Assembly: GCF_017497975.1 (NCBI RefSeq) | Contig: NZ_JAGDEL010000021.1 | Location: 53,241 to 117,240 of the forward strand | Reading direction: 5' to 3' | Source of the DNA: Metabacillus bambusae | GTDB lineage: Bacteria > Bacillota > Bacilli > Bacillales > Bacillaceae | DNA: 64,000 bases | Shown here: piece after piece, positions 1-9,575 of the stretch | Numbering within the stretch: position 1 is the stretch's first letter | Layout: every line of letters begins with the position of its first letter | Notes under the pieces: generated by a model | Database searches by the model: none | The model's input: only the letters and a program-made list of their open reading frames with translations | Told to the model about the DNA's origin: nothing | Program-made: the position numbers and the translations under genes

Positions 1-1
1 T

Positions 2-1558
2 TCCTTTAAATCGCATATTACGGTTTTGAATGCAGAAGATCAGATTATTCATGATGAAGGTGAATTATCAAAAAAGCATAATCATGACCATATGGTTGAA
101 GACGTGCTTCCAATTATGAAGAATAAGTCAAATGGGTACTTTTTTATTGATCAAAAAGAACAATTAGCATACTATGGCCTCCCTATCAGTGAAGGAAATT
201 CATATAAAGGTATTGTTCTTGTCAACTCATCGATTGAACAAGTAAATAAGGTAAATCAACAAATGTGGGTAGTTTTAGTTGTTTGTTTAGGATTGGCCTT
301 TCTTATTATGGTATTTATAGGAATTAGGATAACATCTCGATATACACGTCCTATTGAATCAGCCACCAAAGTAGCAATAGAGCTCGCGAAAGGAAATTAT
401 AAGGCTCGAACATATGAAGAGCATATAGATGAGAGTGGAATGCTTAGTCAATCGATTAATATACTAGCGAGAAATCTCCAAGATATGACTAGAGCTCAGG
501 AAATGCAGCAGGATCGCCTCCAAACATTGATTGAAAATATGGGAAGTGGTTTAATCCTAATTGATGGACGAGGCTATATTAATTTAGTCAATCGTGCCTA
601 TAAAGAGCTTTTTGACGTAGACTCTGCTGAATTTCTATACCAGTTATATTATGATGCTTTTACACATAAAGAGATTATTGAACTTGTTGAAGAAATTTTT
701 ATGACAGAAGTAAAGGTAAGGAAGCAGCTTCACTTACCTTTGAAAATAGAACGAAGACATTTTGAGGTATATGGTGCACCAATTATCGGTACAAATGATG
801 AATGGAAGGGAATTGTCCTTGTATTTCATGATATTACTGAACTAAAAAAGCTAGAGCAAATGAGAAAAGATTTTGTAGCGAATGTATCTCATGAATTAAA
901 AACACCGATTACTTCAATAAAAGGGTTTAGTGAAACTCTTTTAGATGGAGCCCTAAATGACAAGCAGACAGCAGAGTATTTTTTATCGATCATTCTTAAG
1001 GAAAGTGATCGTCTACAGTCATTAATTCAAGATCTGCTCGATCTATCTAAAATTGAACAGCAAGGATTTCAATTGTCTATACAGCCATGTGATGTAAAAG
1101 AGCTTTTAGAGGATATTTGTGTCATCCTTGAAGGGAAATCAAAAGAAAAAGAAGTAGGGTTATCACTATCTATTCCAGACGGGTTGTTATTAATAGAAGG
1201 TGACTTATATCGCTTAAAGCAGATTTTTATTAATTTAATTAACAATGCGTTAACTTATACGCCTAAGGGTGGAGTTGTTCAAGTTACAGTAGAAAAACAT
1301 GAACAATATCTACTTATCGTTGTGTCAGATACAGGAATTGGTATTAAGACTGAAGAAATTCCAAGGATTTTTGAACGCTTTTATCGAGTTGATCGAGCAA
1401 GGAGTAGAAATTCTGGGGGAACTGGGCTAGGCTTGGCAATCGTAAAACATTTAGTTGAAGCACATAAGGGGCAAATAAGTGTTTCGAGTAAACTAGGAGA
1501 AGGGACATCTTTTACTGTAAAGTTAAATAAAAAGTATCAAGATGGCAAAATTACATAA
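2..1558 (+). CDS. phoR: Phosphate-responsive sensor histidine kinase PhoR (5' end cut by window)
   Basis: Membrane histidine kinase of the PhoP-PhoR system, which turns on phosphate-scavenging genes when phosphate is short. The reading frame is open to the window edge, so the first membrane segment is missing; the first possible start inside (TTG at 26) is not the real one. Visible in order: the end of the extracytoplasmic domain, a membrane segment (starting [13 protein letters not shown]), a HAMP linker, a PAS domain, the phosphoacceptor helix [12 protein letters not shown], and the ATPase N, G1 and G2 boxes ([29 protein letters not shown]). Its position just before polA matches B. subtilis phoPR-polA. 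It is followed by a strong terminator. Assignment to PhoR rather than another PAS kinase rests on domains plus location. Confidence 0.93.
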   Translation, partial: SFKSHITVLNAEDQIIHDEGELSKKHNHDHMVEDVLPIMKNKSNGYFFIDQKEQLAYYGLPISEGNSYKGIVLVNSSIEQVNKVNQQMWVVLVVCLGLAFLIMVFIGIRITSRYTRPIESATKVAIELAKGNYKARTYEEHIDESGMLSQSINILARNLQDMTRAQEMQQDRLQTLIENMGSGLILIDGRGYINLVNRAYKELFDVDSAEFLYQLYYDAFTHKEIIELVEEIFMTEVKVRKQLHLPLKIERRHFEVYGAPIIGTNDEWKGIVLVFHDITELKKLEQMRKDFVANVSHELKTPITSIKGFSETLLDGALNDKQTAEYFLSIILKESDRLQSLIQDLLDLSKIEQQGFQLSIQPCDVKELLEDICVILEGKSKEKEVGLSLSIPDGLLLIEGDLYRLKQIFINLINNALTYTPKGGVVQVTVEKHEQYLLIVVSDTGIGIKTEEIPRIFERFYRVDRARSRNSGGTGLGLAIVKHLVEAHKGQISVSSKLGEGTSFTVKLNKKYQDGKIT

Positions 1559-1684
1559 AAAGATAAAGATATTTAAGTAATTTCGACATGCTTTACAATT
1601 AATTTACATCTAATTTATTCTATCTTAATAAAAAGTTGATATGATACTAAGTGAAAACCCCTTCATCCAAGGAGCCAATCTTTT

Positions 1685-1718
1685 GGACGAGAGCATAATG
1701 CTCTCGTCCCTTTTTTTG
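1685..1718 (+). terminator. Intrinsic terminator after phoR
   Basis: Perfect 11-bp stem GGACGAGAGCA/TGCTCTCGTCC followed by a run of T. Confidence 0.9.
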
Positions 1719-1721
1719 TTT

Positions 1722-1818
1722 GGCTCTGTTAAAGCTTACTGTTGATTTTGGCACTTTGTTGATTGGAGCGGAATGTGAACTCCAGCAGCGGAAATCAACA
1801 ACCAATATTTACAGAGCA
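1722..1818 (+). repeat. MITE-like element, family B, short copy
   Basis: About 97-bp non-coding element. Its left end begins GGCTCTGTTAAAGC and its right end is the inverted copy, reading outward GCTCTGTAAATATTGG. Inner parts (CTGTTGATTTTGG, and GCGGAAATCAACAACCAA near the right end) match the copy at 30968-31152, which is in the opposite orientation. The bases just outside (TTTTGTTT and TTCTGTTT) agree at 7 of 8 positions, consistent with an aged 8-bp target duplication. No coding capacity. Confidence 0.75.
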
Positions 1819-1860
1819 TTCTGTTTACTCGAATAAGGTTGTGAATAAAAGAAATAACTA

Positions 1861-1888
1861 TGAAACCTTTTCATAACAAATCCGTATT
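1861..1888 (+). promoter_or_regulatory. Sigma-W type promoter of hflKC
   Basis: TGAAAC at 1861-1866, 16-bp spacer, then CGTATT at 1883-1888. This is the ECF sigma-W consensus (TGAAAC N16 CGTA), with the CTTTT run after the -35 box typical of B. subtilis sigma-W sites. It lies 67 bp before hflK and is the only strong promoter-like match there. Related ECF factors could share it. Confidence 0.75.
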
Positions 1889-1955
1889 ATAGGTAGATCA
1901 AAAATTGTACATTAACAGATGATCTTGTAGAGTTCAAAAGGAGGTTTGGGATTAG

Positions 1956-2945
1956 ATGTTAAGCATGAGAAGAGTTTTTACCATTATCGGTTTTTCTTTT
2001 TTAATTGCAATTTTGGCGATTGTTGCTTTTACATCGTGGTACACCGTTGATGAGTCAGAACAAGCTGTCATGATTACTCTTGGAGAGGTTGAGGAAGGCG
2101 TTAGTGAACCAGGTCTACATTTTAAATACCCGTGGCCCATTCAATCCGTAGAGATTCTTTCCAAGGAAACATTTAGCTTACAGTTTGGATACGAGGAATC
2201 AGAAGATGGAGATGTTAAGGATTTTCCTAAAGAAACAAAAATGATTACAGGTGATGAAAACATTGTATTAGCAGATATGGTAGTCCAGTGGAAGATTACA
2301 GATCCTGGTAAATACTTATTTAATGCAGAAAATCCAACGGAAATGTTAGAAGATGCAACTTCCGCAAGTTTAAGAAGTATTATAGGAAGTTCGACAATTG
2401 ATGATGCATTAACATCAGGTAAGGTTGAAATTGAAAAGCAAGTACAAGAATTATTATCAACTCTGATTGGAGAATATGATATTGGAATCTCCATTTTAGC
2501 GGTTAAATTACAGGATGTGGATCTTCCAAATGAAGAGGTTAGAAAAGCATTCACAAATGTTACAGATGCTCGTGAAACGATGAACACAAGAAAAAATGAA
2601 GCAAATAAATACCGAAACAAACGTACGGAGGAAGCACAAGGGGAGAAGGATGCGATTATGTCTGCTGCCCAAGGGGATAAAGCTGCGCGTATGGAAGTAG
2701 CACGTGGCGATGTAGCCCAGTTCAATGCCATCTATAATGAGTATAAAAATGCAAAAGATATTACACAAAAGCGTTTAGTATTAGAAACGATCGATCAAGT
2801 CCTACCAAATGCAGAGATTTATATTATGGAGGATAACGGTAATACAATGAAGTATTTACCGATCAAGGATTCCATAACCAAGCCTGTAGCACCAGTAGAA
2901 CAAGAAGGCAGTGAAGGTGAAGGGAGTGAAACAAATGGACAATGA
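1956..2945 (+). CDS. hflK: HflK-like SPFH/band-7 membrane protein
   Basis: Member of the SPFH family. HflK and HflC form a membrane complex that, in other bacteria, surrounds and modulates the FtsH protease. The protein has one N-terminal membrane segment (residues about 7-27), then a band-7 domain beginning near YTVDESEQAVMITLG and continuing through PGLHFKYPWP, then a charged helical region rich in Glu/Lys/Ala, and an acidic Gly/Ser/Glu tail. The 329-aa length is normal. AGGAGG lies upstream of the ATG. It overlaps the start of hflC by about 11 bp, so the two are translationally coupled. The sigma-W type promoter upstream suggests an envelope-stress role like the flotillin genes of B. subtilis. 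As I recall, B. subtilis lacks this pair between phoR and polA. Confidence 0.88.
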   Translation: MLSMRRVFTIIGFSFLIAILAIVAFTSWYTVDESEQAVMITLGEVEEGVSEPGLHFKYPWPIQSVEILSKETFSLQFGYEESEDGDVKDFPKETKMITGDENIVLADMVVQWKITDPGKYLFNAENPTEMLEDATSASLRSIIGSSTIDDALTSGKVEIEKQVQELLSTLIGEYDIGISILAVKLQDVDLPNEEVRKAFTNVTDARETMNTRKNEANKYRNKRTEEAQGEKDAIMSAAQGDKAARMEVARGDVAQFNAIYNEYKNAKDITQKRLVLETIDQVLPNAEIYIMEDNGNTMKYLPIKDSITKPVAPVEQEGSEGEGSETNGQ

Positions 2946-3863
2946 TAAGGTAGTGAACATGGGGGAGAAGAAGCCTGCATTTTCATTCAAAGGATACCTG
3001 CGTGGAGGAATCATTTTACTTATTACGATCCTATTACTAGTACTTGTCTTAACAAACTTGTTTATTGTAAAAGAAAACGAATACAAAGTTGTCCGCCAAT
3101 TTGGTGAAGTCGTTAGAATAATTGAAGAACCTGGACTAAATTATAAAATTCCTTTTATTCAATCTGTAACAACTCTTCCAAATTATCAAATGACTTACAA
3201 TGTTCAAGAGGCAGAAATTAATACAAAAGATAAAAAACGGCTAATTATTGATAACTACACAGTTTGGAGAATTGAAGATCCAAAAAAAATGATCACAAAT
3301 GCACGAACCATGGTTAGTGCTGAGACAAGAATGGCTGAGTTTGTTTTTTCAACTGTTCGCTCTGAACTTGGTCAATTAAATTATGATGAAATTATCAATG
3401 ATGAGAAATCCTCTCGAGGAAGCTTAAACGACAAGGTTACAAATATCGTAAATGATTTATTATCAAAAGACGATTACGGTATTGTCGTAACTGATGTCCG
3501 CATGAAAAGGACAGATTTACCAGCAGAAAATGAACAATCTGTTTTTACGCGAATGATTTCTGAAAGGGAATCAACTGCACAAGGTTATTTATCTAAAGGT
3601 GATGCCGAAAAAAATAGATTATTGCTGAGACAGATAGAGAAGTAAAAGAGATGCTAGCAAAGGCTAAGGCTGATGCAGAGGTTATTCGAAGTGAAGGTGA
3701 GAAGGAAGCAGCTAAAATGTATAACACAGCTTATTCAAAGGATCCTGAATTTTATGAGCTGTATCGAACATTACAATCATATAAGCAAACGATCGATGAA
3801 GAAACAGTTATTATTATACCATTTGATTCTCCATATGCTAGCCTACTTAAAGGGGAGCGCTAG
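2935..3863 (+). pseudogene. hflC: HflC-like SPFH protein, interrupted by a one-base frameshift
   Basis: Partner of HflK. Translation from ATG 2935 gives a membrane segment (GGIILLITILLLVLVLTNLF), the band-7 start VKENEYKVVRQFGEV and PGLNYKIPFIQSV, and reaches a stop at 3645 after EKNRLLLRQIEK. The frame one base away carries the expected C-terminus (AETDREVKEMLAKAKADAEV, then KEAAKMYNTAYSKDPEFYEL, ending at 3863). The frames differ by exactly one missing base near 3617-3625, where AAT AGA TTA TTG would read AAT AGA ATT ATT GCT if one A were restored. The truncated product keeps the membrane segment and most of the band-7 domain but loses about 75 residues of the conserved helix. It could be a true mutation or a sequencing error beside an A7 run. 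Confidence 0.85.
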
Positions 3864-3952
3864 GAGTTCACAATCGTTGCTTTTTATAAAACGAAACCTA
3901 TAAAACCATAGAACCAGAGTTTTCCTTTCTATTTGTAGTCGTGATAGAATAG

Positions 3953-3979
3953 AGAAGGAACTTATGGTTCTTTTTTTTG
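3953..3979 (+). terminator. Probable terminator after hflC
   Basis: Short imperfect stem around AAGGAAC/GTTCTT with a TTATG loop followed by eight T. The stem is weak but the T-run is good. Confidence 0.45.
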
Positions 3980-3981
3980 AA

Positions 3982-4130
3982 TTGTTTAGTGTCTAGTTCC
4001 AAGATTCATTGGTCTAAGCCAACACTGTTTTTGCTGGACCGTTACAGCGATAAACGTTAATTGTGCACCTTATAGGGTCTAAAGTGCCCGAGGGCTAAAA
4101 CATAAGCTTGTGCGTTTGGTTATGAGCTGA
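3982..4130 (+). repeat. Decayed family A repeat before polA
   Basis: Starts GTGTCTAGTTCCA, like the GTGTCTAGCTCCA of the family A repeats, and keeps traces further in (GTCTAAAGTGCCCGAGGGCT). The hairpin pairing is largely lost. Together with the terminator it fills the gap between hflC and polA, and no gene is seen. Confidence 0.4.
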
Positions 4131-4167
4131 AGTTAGGTGCTATTAATAGATGTAGGAGGAAGAAATA

Positions 4168-6798
4168 GTGACTAAAAAGATCGTTTTAATTGATGGAAAT
4201 AGTATTGCCTATCGAGCGTTTTTTGCGCTTCCATTATTAAATAATGATAAAGGTGTACATACGAATGCGATTTATGGTTTTACAATGATTTTAATGAAAA
4301 TTTTAGAAGATGAAAATCCATCACACATGATTGTTGCATTTGATGCAGGGAAGACAACATTTAGACATGAAACGTTTCAGGAATATAAAGGGGGACGCCA
4401 AAAAACTCCACCTGAATTATCAGAGCAATTTCCTTTCATAAGAGAGCTCCTTGATGCTTATCAGGTATCACGTTATGAGCTTGAAAATTATGAAGCAGAT
4501 GATATTATTGGTACGCTTTCTAAACAGGCTGAAAAGGACGGCTATGAAGTTAAGGTCATTTCAGGTGATAAAGATTTAACACAGCTAGTAACAGACAATA
4601 TTACTGTTGATATCACTCGAAAAGGAATTACAGATGTAGATTCCTACACACCTAATTTTATTAATGAAAAATACGGCTTAACACCAGAACAAATCATTGA
4701 TATGAAGGGTTTAATGGGTGATACGTCAGATAATATCCCAGGAGTACCAGGGGTAGGCGAGAAAACGGCCATTAAGCTATTGAAAGAATTTCAAACTTTA
4801 GAAAATGTGTTAGATTCTATTGATCAAGTGAGTGGTAAAAAGCTTAAAGAAAAGTTAGAGGAAAATCGTGATCAGGCGCTTATGAGTAAAAAGCTTGCCA
4901 CAATTGATTGCGATGCACCAATAACAATTTCAGTAGATGATGTTCATTATGAAGGCTTTGATAGTAAAAAGGTTACAGACATCTTTAAAGAGCTAGGTTT
5001 TAACACATTATTAGAAAAGCTTGGTGAAGAAGTCGTACAAGAAGAAGTGGTTGTTGAAGACATTAGCTTTGAAAAAGTCTCTGAACTTACAAGTGATGTG
5101 CTGACTGACGAAGCAGCGTTATATGTAGAGGTTCTTGAAGAAAGCTATCATAACGCAGATATTATCGGATTTTCCATAACTAATGAGAACGGTCAATATT
5201 ACATCCCTGTTGAAGTTGCATTATCATCTGAGCTATTTAAAAAATGGGCTGCGGATGAAACTAAACAAAAGATTGTTTATGATGGAAAGAAAACGAGTGT
5301 TGCGCTTAACTGGAAAGGGATCACTTTAAAAGGTGTAGACTTTGATGTACTTATCGCTGCTTATTTATTAAATCCTTCTGAAACTTTCGATGATGTCGCA
5401 AGTGTTGCGAGAACTAATGGTTTATCAATTGTTCAATCAGACGAGTTAGTGTACGGTAAGGGAGCAAAGCGAGCAATCCCTGATGAAGAAAAGCTTAGTG
5501 ATCATATTGTTCGAAAAGGACAAGCAATCTTCGCTTTAAAAGAAAAGTTAGTTGATCAACTGGAGAAAAATGATCAATCATCATTATTTTATGATTTAGA
5601 GCTACCACTTTCGGTCATCCTTGCTGAAATGGAAGCGACAGGTGTGAAAGTAGATGTTGATCGTTTAAAAGATATGGGTAAAAATTTAGCTGAACAATTA
5701 AAATCCCTTGAGGTGAAAATATATGAACATGCTGGAGAAGCATTTAATATTAATTCACCGAAACAGCTAGGAGTTATTTTGTTCGAAAAATTAGGTTTAC
5801 CAGTGATAAAAAAAACGAAGACAGGTTTTTCGACCTCTGCAGACGTGTTGGAAAAGCTTGAAGAAAAGCATGAAATAGTAAGAGAAATTCTTCATTATCG
5901 TCAGCTTGGAAAATTACAATCAACCTATATTGAAGGCTTATTAAAGGTTGTACATGAAGACACACATAAAATCCATACCCGTTTTAATCAAGTGTTAACA
6001 ACAACGGGAAGACTTAGTTCAATTGATCCAAATCTGCAAAATATCCCAATTAGACTTGAGGAAGGTCGGAAAATTCGCCAAGCGTTTGTTCCATCAAAAA
6101 AAGATTGGGTCATGTTTGCGGCTGACTACTCACAAATTGAATTAAGGGTTTTAGCTCATATTGCAAATGATAAAAACTTAGTAGAAGCATTCCGTAATGA
6201 TTTAGATATTCACACGAAAACGGCAATGGATGTTTTTCATGTTGCCCAAGAAGATGTTACATCGAATATGAGAAGGCAAGCAAAGGCAGTAAATTTTGGG
6301 ATTGTCTACGGAATTAGTGATTACGGACTTTCGCAAAACCTAGGAATCACTCGTAAGGAAGCAGGAGAATTTATTAAACGTTATTTGGAGACTTTTGTTG
6401 GTGTTCAAGAATATATGGATGACATTGTCGCTGATGCCCGGGAAAAAGGCTATGTGAAAACTCTTCTTCATAGAAGAAGATACATTCCAGAAATCACAAG
6501 CCGTAACTTTAATTTACGGAGCTTTGCAGAACGTACAGCGATGAATACTCCAATTCAGGGAAGTGCTGCAGATATTATTAAGAAGGCAATGATCGATATG
6601 GCTGATCGATTAAAACAAGAAAATGTTCAAGCGAAATTATTATTACAAGTACACGATGAACTTATTTTTGAGGCACCAAAAGAGGAAATTTCAATTCTTG
6701 AAAAAATTGTCCCTGAAGTCATGGAGAATGCTGTAGAGTTAAATGTTCCATTAAAGGTGGATTACTCTTATGGTGCTTCTTGGTATGATGCGAAATAA
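4168..6798 (+). CDS. polA: DNA polymerase I
   Basis: Repair and Okazaki-fragment polymerase. N-terminal 5'-3' flap nuclease (residues 1 to about 290; VLIDGNSIAYRAFFALP, ENYEADDIIGTL, DMKGLMGDTSDNIPGVPGVG). The middle 3'-5' exonuclease-like domain lacks the usual acidic catalytic set, as in other Bacillus Pol I, so proofreading is not expected. The C-terminal polymerase has motif A FAADYSQIELRVLAH, motif B RRQAKAVNFGIVYG and motif C LLQVHDELIFEA. The 876-aa length is typical. Start is GTG 4168 with GGAGGAAG seven bases upstream. mutM follows 92 bp downstream after a hairpin, as in B. subtilis. Confidence 0.97.
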   Translation: MTKKIVLIDGNSIAYRAFFALPLLNNDKGVHTNAIYGFTMILMKILEDENPSHMIVAFDAGKTTFRHETFQEYKGGRQKTPPELSEQFPFIRELLDAYQVSRYELENYEADDIIGTLSKQAEKDGYEVKVISGDKDLTQLVTDNITVDITRKGITDVDSYTPNFINEKYGLTPEQIIDMKGLMGDTSDNIPGVPGVGEKTAIKLLKEFQTLENVLDSIDQVSGKKLKEKLEENRDQALMSKKLATIDCDAPITISVDDVHYEGFDSKKVTDIFKELGFNTLLEKLGEEVVQEEVVVEDISFEKVSELTSDVLTDEAALYVEVLEESYHNADIIGFSITNENGQYYIPVEVALSSELFKKWAADETKQKIVYDGKKTSVALNWKGITLKGVDFDVLIAAYLLNPSETFDDVASVARTNGLSIVQSDELVYGKGAKRAIPDEEKLSDHIVRKGQAIFALKEKLVDQLEKNDQSSLFYDLELPLSVILAEMEATGVKVDVDRLKDMGKNLAEQLKSLEVKIYEHAGEAFNINSPKQLGVILFEKLGLPVIKKTKTGFSTSADVLEKLEEKHEIVREILHYRQLGKLQSTYIEGLLKVVHEDTHKIHTRFNQVLTTTGRLSSIDPNLQNIPIRLEEGRKIRQAFVPSKKDWVMFAADYSQIELRVLAHIANDKNLVEAFRNDLDIHTKTAMDVFHVAQEDVTSNMRRQAKAVNFGIVYGISDYGLSQNLGITRKEAGEFIKRYLETFVGVQEYMDDIVADAREKGYVKTLLHRRRYIPEITSRNFNLRSFAERTAMNTPIQGSAADIIKKAMIDMADRLKQENVQAKLLLQVHDELIFEAPKEEISILEKIVPEVMENAVELNVPLKVDYSYGASWYDAK

Positions 6799-6822
6799 AC
6801 CATATAAAGAATAACCCCTATT

Positions 6823-6850
6823 AAGTGGCCTGCTTTGGAGGCCACTTTAA
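6823..6850 (+). terminator. Hairpin after polA
   Basis: AAGTGGCC/GGCCACTT 8-bp stem with a 9-base loop. The T-tail is short (TTTAATT), so termination may be partial and allow read-through into mutM. Confidence 0.6.
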
Positions 6851-6890
6851 TTAGAGCTACCGTTAAACCGAATAAAAAGGAAGTGATGGA

Positions 6891-7715
6891 ATGCCAGAGC
6901 TACCAGAGGTTGAAACTGTACGTCGTACATTGCTTCAGCTAGTACAAGAAAAAAAGATACAAAAGGTAACGATTCATTGGCCAAAAATAATTAAAAAACC
7001 TGAAGAAAGTGAACAATTTCAGGATGCCTTAGTTGGACAAACAATCCAAGATGTAAACCGTAGAGGGAAATTTTTAAAATTTATCCTTGACGATTATGTG
7101 CTTGTCTCTCATCTACGAATGGAAGGTCGATTTGGATTGTATAATCCAGAAGAGGAGTATGATCAGCATACACATGTTATTTTTTCCTTTGTAGATGGCA
7201 CAGAATTACGCTACCGAGATGTAAGAAAGTTTGGTACTATGCACTTATTTTCAAAGGGTGAAGAAGATAATGAGCTTCCACTTTCTCAGCTAGGACCTGA
7301 ACCTTTTTCTAAAAGCTTTACAGTAGATTATTTACGTGAACGTTTAAACAAAACGACACGCAAAGTTAAAGCTGCATTATTAGATCAAACCGTTGTGGTT
7401 GGTCTTGGAAATATATATGTTGATGAAGCATTATTTCGGGCTGGGATAAACCCAGAGCGCATTGCTAATCAAATAAAATTAGAAGAATGCAAGCTTTTAC
7501 ATAAAGAAATCATTGCAACACTTGGAGAAGCTGTCGAAAAAGGAGGAAGCACTGTCCGATCCTATGTAAATACTCAAGGTGAAATCGGCATGTTCCAACT
7601 TCAATTATTTGTTTATGGAAGAACAAATGAACCTTGTAAAAAATGTGGAACAATTTTAACAAAAACAGTTGTTGGTGGAAGAGGAACACATTTTTGTGAA
7701 AAATGTCAAAAGTAA
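6891..7715 (+). CDS. mutM: Formamidopyrimidine-DNA glycosylase (Fpg)
   Basis: Base-excision repair enzyme that removes 8-oxoguanine and opened purines and nicks the abasic site. It starts MPELPEVETVRRTL, where Pro2 (after Met removal) is the catalytic nucleophile and Glu3 the partner. LRMEGRFGL and VGLGNIYVDEALF carry the helix-two-turn-helix DNA-binding region. The C-terminus holds a four-cysteine zinc finger (CKKCGTI and HFCEKCQK). The 274-aa length is standard. GGAAGTGATGGA precedes the ATG. It stands in the conserved polA-mutM-ytaF-coaE block. Confidence 0.97.
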   Translation: MPELPEVETVRRTLLQLVQEKKIQKVTIHWPKIIKKPEESEQFQDALVGQTIQDVNRRGKFLKFILDDYVLVSHLRMEGRFGLYNPEEEYDQHTHVIFSFVDGTELRYRDVRKFGTMHLFSKGEEDNELPLSQLGPEPFSKSFTVDYLRERLNKTTRKVKAALLDQTVVVGLGNIYVDEALFRAGINPERIANQIKLEECKLLHKEIIATLGEAVEKGGSTVRSYVNTQGEIGMFQLQLFVYGRTNEPCKKCGTILTKTVVGGRGTHFCEKCQK

Positions 7716-7718
7716 TGC

Positions 7719-7759
7719 AAAAGGTAAAGAGCACTTTATGTGTTTTTTACCTTTTTTTT
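7719..7759 (+). terminator. Terminator after mutM
   Basis: AAAAGGTAAA pairs with TTTACCTTTT, with an inner CAC/GTG pair, followed by a run of eight T. Confidence 0.8.
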
Positions 7760-7774
7760 GTTTAGAAAAATAAA

Positions 7775-7840
7775 ATTATTGTACTGTGGATAACACTCTG
7801 ACATCCAACTTCAGAGCTTTAGTAGAAGTGAACTTCACAC
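7775..7840 (+). repeat. Decayed family A repeat between mutM and ytaF
   Basis: AATTATTGTACTGTGGATAA followed by CATCCAACTTCAGAGC matches the lead-in of the family A repeats near 9420 and 28910, but the GC-rich stems have drifted away. The remaining 230 bp to ytaF show nothing I can name. Confidence 0.4.
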
Positions 7841-8072
7841 TCCATATTCGTAAGTCAACATCAAAGCTATCGTTCTGTTTCCTCAATATTTATTACTTTT
7901 CGAAGTCCCTAAGCTTTCCAATAATTTAAAATCCAGTGATTTACTTTCCGAAGCTGTATCGAGAATACAAGGAGTCAGCAAAACTAAAATAAAATTTTTC
8001 ATCGATCTTTAACATTAACTAGGCGACTATCATACACTATGTTAGCAATCAGAAGGAAGGGGCTAGGCTTTT

Positions 8073-8714
8073 ATGTTTCAATTTGCATCACTATTATTAT
8101 TAGCGCTCGCAGTAAGCTTAGATAGCTTTTCTGTAGGTTTTACGTATGGTATGAGAAAAATGAGAATCCCTTTTAAGTCAATATTTATTATTGCTTGCTG
8201 TTCTGCAGCAACATTGTTAGTTGCAATGATAGTTGGTGATTTGCTGACTAGAATTTTTCCGATGTATGTGACAGAAAAGCTTGGTGGATTTATTTTGGTC
8301 CTAATAGGTGCATGGGTGTTATATCAATTTTTTAGACCTGAAAAGGAAACGACTGAGGATGAGATGGAGTCGGAAAAAACATTAATTAACTTTGAGATAA
8401 AAACTCTTGGAATTGTCATCAATATCCTTAGAAAACCCATGTCAGCAGATATTGATAAGTCAGGAACGATCACTGGAGTGGAAGCATTTTTACTCGGTGT
8501 TGCATTATCATTAGATGCATTTGGTGCTGGGATTGGTGCTGCTTTATTAGGATACTCGCCAGTTATTATGAGTATTTTAGTAGCTTGCATGAGCTCATTA
8601 TTTGTTTTTGTTGGGATTAAATCAGGGAATATTTTTTCGAAATTTGCTTGGATGGATAAATTTTCTTGCCTACCGGGGATCATTCTAATTATGATAGGGA
8701 TATGGAAACTATAA
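8073..8714 (+). CDS. ytaF: Sporulation membrane protein YtaF (MntP-like)
   Basis: Polytopic membrane protein with two related halves, each containing a LALAVSLDSFSVGFTYG- or LGVALSLDAFGAGIGAAL-type motif with a conserved Asp in the membrane. This is the signature of the MntP manganese-exporter-like family. In B. subtilis, YtaF is expressed during sporulation; its transport substrate is not firmly known. Six hydrophobic segments are visible, with an acidic loop (KETTEDEMESEK) between the halves. Start ATG 8073 follows GAAGGAAGGGG. The gene lies directly before coaE, as in B. subtilis. Confidence 0.88.
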   Translation: MFQFASLLLLALAVSLDSFSVGFTYGMRKMRIPFKSIFIIACCSAATLLVAMIVGDLLTRIFPMYVTEKLGGFILVLIGAWVLYQFFRPEKETTEDEMESEKTLINFEIKTLGIVINILRKPMSADIDKSGTITGVEAFLLGVALSLDAFGAGIGAALLGYSPVIMSILVACMSSLFVFVGIKSGNIFSKFAWMDKFSCLPGIILIMIGIWKL

Positions 8715-8774
8715 TGTAACACATCCATCAGAGGGGTTTTATGACCTTAAGATAAATAATGGGGGCAAGTCATT

Positions 8775-9386
8775 GTGACAGTCGTAATTGGTTTAACAGG
8801 TGGAATTGCTAGTGGAAAAAGTACAGTATCGAATATGATACGCAAACAAGGAATCCGAGTGATAGACGCTGACCGAATTGCCAGAGAGGTAGTTGAGATC
8901 GGAAAGCCTGCATATGAGCAAATTGTTAAAACGTTTGGCCAGGATATTTTACATGAAGATAAAACAATTAATCGCGAAAAGCTGGGAGCGCTAATTTTTT
9001 CTGAGGAAAATAAACGTCAGCAATTAAATCAAATTGTCCATCCTGCTGTTCGAGAGGAAATGTTAAAACAAACTGAGGAAGAAAAAGCACATCAAGCAAA
9101 AATAGTTGTGTTAGATATTCCTTTATTATTTGAAAGTAAATTAACGTATATGGTGGATAAAACAATAGTAGTGTATGTTGATGAAGAAACTCAATTGAAG
9201 CGATTAATGAAAAGAAATAGTTATAGTGAAGAGGAAGCTAAGATGAGAATAGGCTCACAGCTTCCTCTAAAGGAAAAAGTTAAGCTTGCTGATGAAACCA
9301 TTCATAATCAGGGTTCAATAGAAGAGACGAGAGCACAAGTACACGGGTTGATCAGTAAGTTGATAAGAAATCAGGAGACTAATTAA
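8775..9386 (+). CDS. coaE: Dephospho-CoA kinase
   Basis: Last step of coenzyme A synthesis: phosphorylates the 3'-OH of the ribose in dephospho-CoA using ATP. The P-loop is at residues about 8-16 (GLTGGIASGKST). Conserved DADRIAREVV and VLDIPLLFES motifs follow, and the lid region contains RLMKRNSYSEEEAKMRI. The 203-aa length is normal. Start is GTG 8775 preceded by GGGGGCAAG. A terminator follows directly, separating it from gapB. Confidence 0.96.
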   Translation: MTVVIGLTGGIASGKSTVSNMIRKQGIRVIDADRIAREVVEIGKPAYEQIVKTFGQDILHEDKTINREKLGALIFSEENKRQQLNQIVHPAVREEMLKQTEEEKAHQAKIVVLDIPLLFESKLTYMVDKTIVVYVDEETQLKRLMKRNSYSEEEAKMRIGSQLPLKEKVKLADETIHNQGSIEETRAQVHGLISKLIRNQETN

Positions 9387-9402
9387 ATTGGTCTCTTTTT
9401 TT
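9374..9402 (+). terminator. Terminator overlapping the coaE end
   Basis: GGAGAC/GTCTC-type stem with an AATT inner pairing, then seven T. Confidence 0.75.
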
Positions 9403-9404
9403 GT

Positions 9405-9575
9405 TGTCTAGGAAATTATAAAATTCTAGTACTGTGGATAAGCGCTTGGCATCCAGCTCCAGCGCCTAGCCCATCTTGGGTCTACAGCCACTTAAGAATT
9501 GAAGGTAAATAACACCTTCTATTCTTAAGCGTCTTATTTGCCTGAGGCTGTTCAAGGCGCTTGCGCTTTTGTTCT
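9405..9575 (+). repeat. Family A intergenic hairpin repeat, long copy 1
   Basis: Outer stem AGCGCCTAG near 9461 pairs with AAGGCGCT near 9554. The inner stem CTTAAGAAT-GAAGG/CCTTC-ATTCTTAAG at 9491-9529 is perfect. The element ends GCGCTTGCGCTTTTGTTCT. Lead-in TAGTACTGTGGATAAGCGC is shared with the copy at 28890. The inner stem differs in sequence from copies 2 and 3 yet keeps full pairing, which points to compensatory change. Confidence 0.85.

Noticed and set aside
2141..2731. 196-codon open frame on the minus strand within hflK
   Set aside because: Fully antisense to a well-supported gene, with no ribosome site and unprotein-like composition; a shadow of hflK codon use.
3651..3863. Separate 70-aa gene after hflC
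   Set aside because: Its sequence is the normal C-terminus of HflC in another frame and it lacks a ribosome site; treated as part of the frameshifted gene.
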